From positions 1 to 47,916 of the forward strand of contig CAJFRT010000014.1 in the NCBI GenBank assembly GCA_904419525.1: 47,916 nt of DNA, given 5' to 3'. Position 1 is the first letter of the stretch, and each line of letters begins with the position of its first letter. The position numbers and the translations under genes are program-made. Under the pieces are notes generated by a model. The model had not been told where the DNA came from. It worked only from the letters and a program-made list of their open reading frames with translations, and ran no database searches. The DNA is from Candidatus Gallimonas merdae. Its GTDB lineage: Bacteria > Bacillota > Clostridia > Christensenellales > Borkfalkiaceae. Below, one piece after another: positions 47,905 to 47,916 of this stretch.

Positions 47905-47916
47905 TTCTATGTGCGC

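Noticed and set aside
1..47916. CRISPR array or prophage
   Set aside because: No set of regularly spaced direct repeats and no phage structural genes were seen.

Overview
The window is about 48 kb of a GC-rich bacterial chromosome that looks like an uncultured clostridial Bacillota member. The evidence is gene order (ftsH-soj-spo0J, yyaC, rpmH-rnpA-yidD-yidC-khpB, dnaN, rsmG), Shine-Dalgarno/sigma-A style promoters (TTGACA-17-TATAAT), a cysteine T-box, a GTP-type PEP carboxykinase and a perfect Bacillus-type parS site. A Christensenellales-like gut lineage would fit, but the sequence alone does not fix the genus.

Layout. 1-100: 5' end of a 16S rRNA gene reading left, with two tandem promoters. 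590-1250: two small paralogous membrane proteins. 1300-10101: a leftward arabinan-type sugar utilisation operon (very large substrate-binding lipoprotein, two ABC permeases, two GH43 enzymes; no ATPase gene). 10352-11812: a DUF2156-GNAT fusion. 11942-15663: ftsH-soj-spo0J. 15752-16760: an AT-rich non-coding stretch with two parS sites. 16763-19405: cvpA-like gene, a frameshifted yyaC, a small unknown gene, and a divergent flavoprotein/XRE pair. 19624-24086: khpB, yidC, yidD, rnpA, rpmH and dnaN, all leftward. 24087-24475: a probable replication origin. 24476-25751: rsmG and an SLOG-like gene. 25782-28430: a calcium P-type ATPase. 28579-28877: tRNA-Val, tRNA-Gly and tRNA-Cys. 29139-35826: an unknown protein, PEP carboxykinase, two small secreted proteins, small unknowns, an XRE and a DeoR regulator. 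35868-36499: two tandem candidate small RNAs followed by a Cys T-box. 36574-42414: cysE-cysS, a short alaS, an acetyltransferase, and rplM-rpsI. 42479-45295: a small protein and a large lipoprotein with a C-terminal membrane anchor. 45330-47916: an AT-richer island with a secreted HELTH metallopeptidase-like lipoprotein and recombinase remnants.

How it fits together. Most genes left of about 24 kb read leftward and most to the right read rightward, so the dnaN-rsmG gap is where replication forks should diverge. That gap holds an array of TAG/TAA triplets followed by a DnaA-box-like site, in the same arrangement as the unwinding element I recall for Bacillus subtilis. dnaA itself is not in the window. 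Soj, Spo0J and the parS sites lie within 12 kb of this point, as expected for an origin domain.

The most novel signal is the tandem pair of short transcription units at 35868-36156. Each has a strong promoter, a predicted start at the same 5' GCAAGG, a first hairpin, a shared TTGAC/GTGG linker, a second hairpin and an intrinsic terminator. Other points of note are two apparently leaderless mRNAs (rsmG and the gene at 35191), an alanyl-tRNA synthetase without its C-terminal domain, a YidC with about 160 extra extracellular residues and Lys in place of the usual groove Arg, and an RG-rich tail on KhpB. All functional calls come from reading the sequence and from memory of the families; no database search was run.
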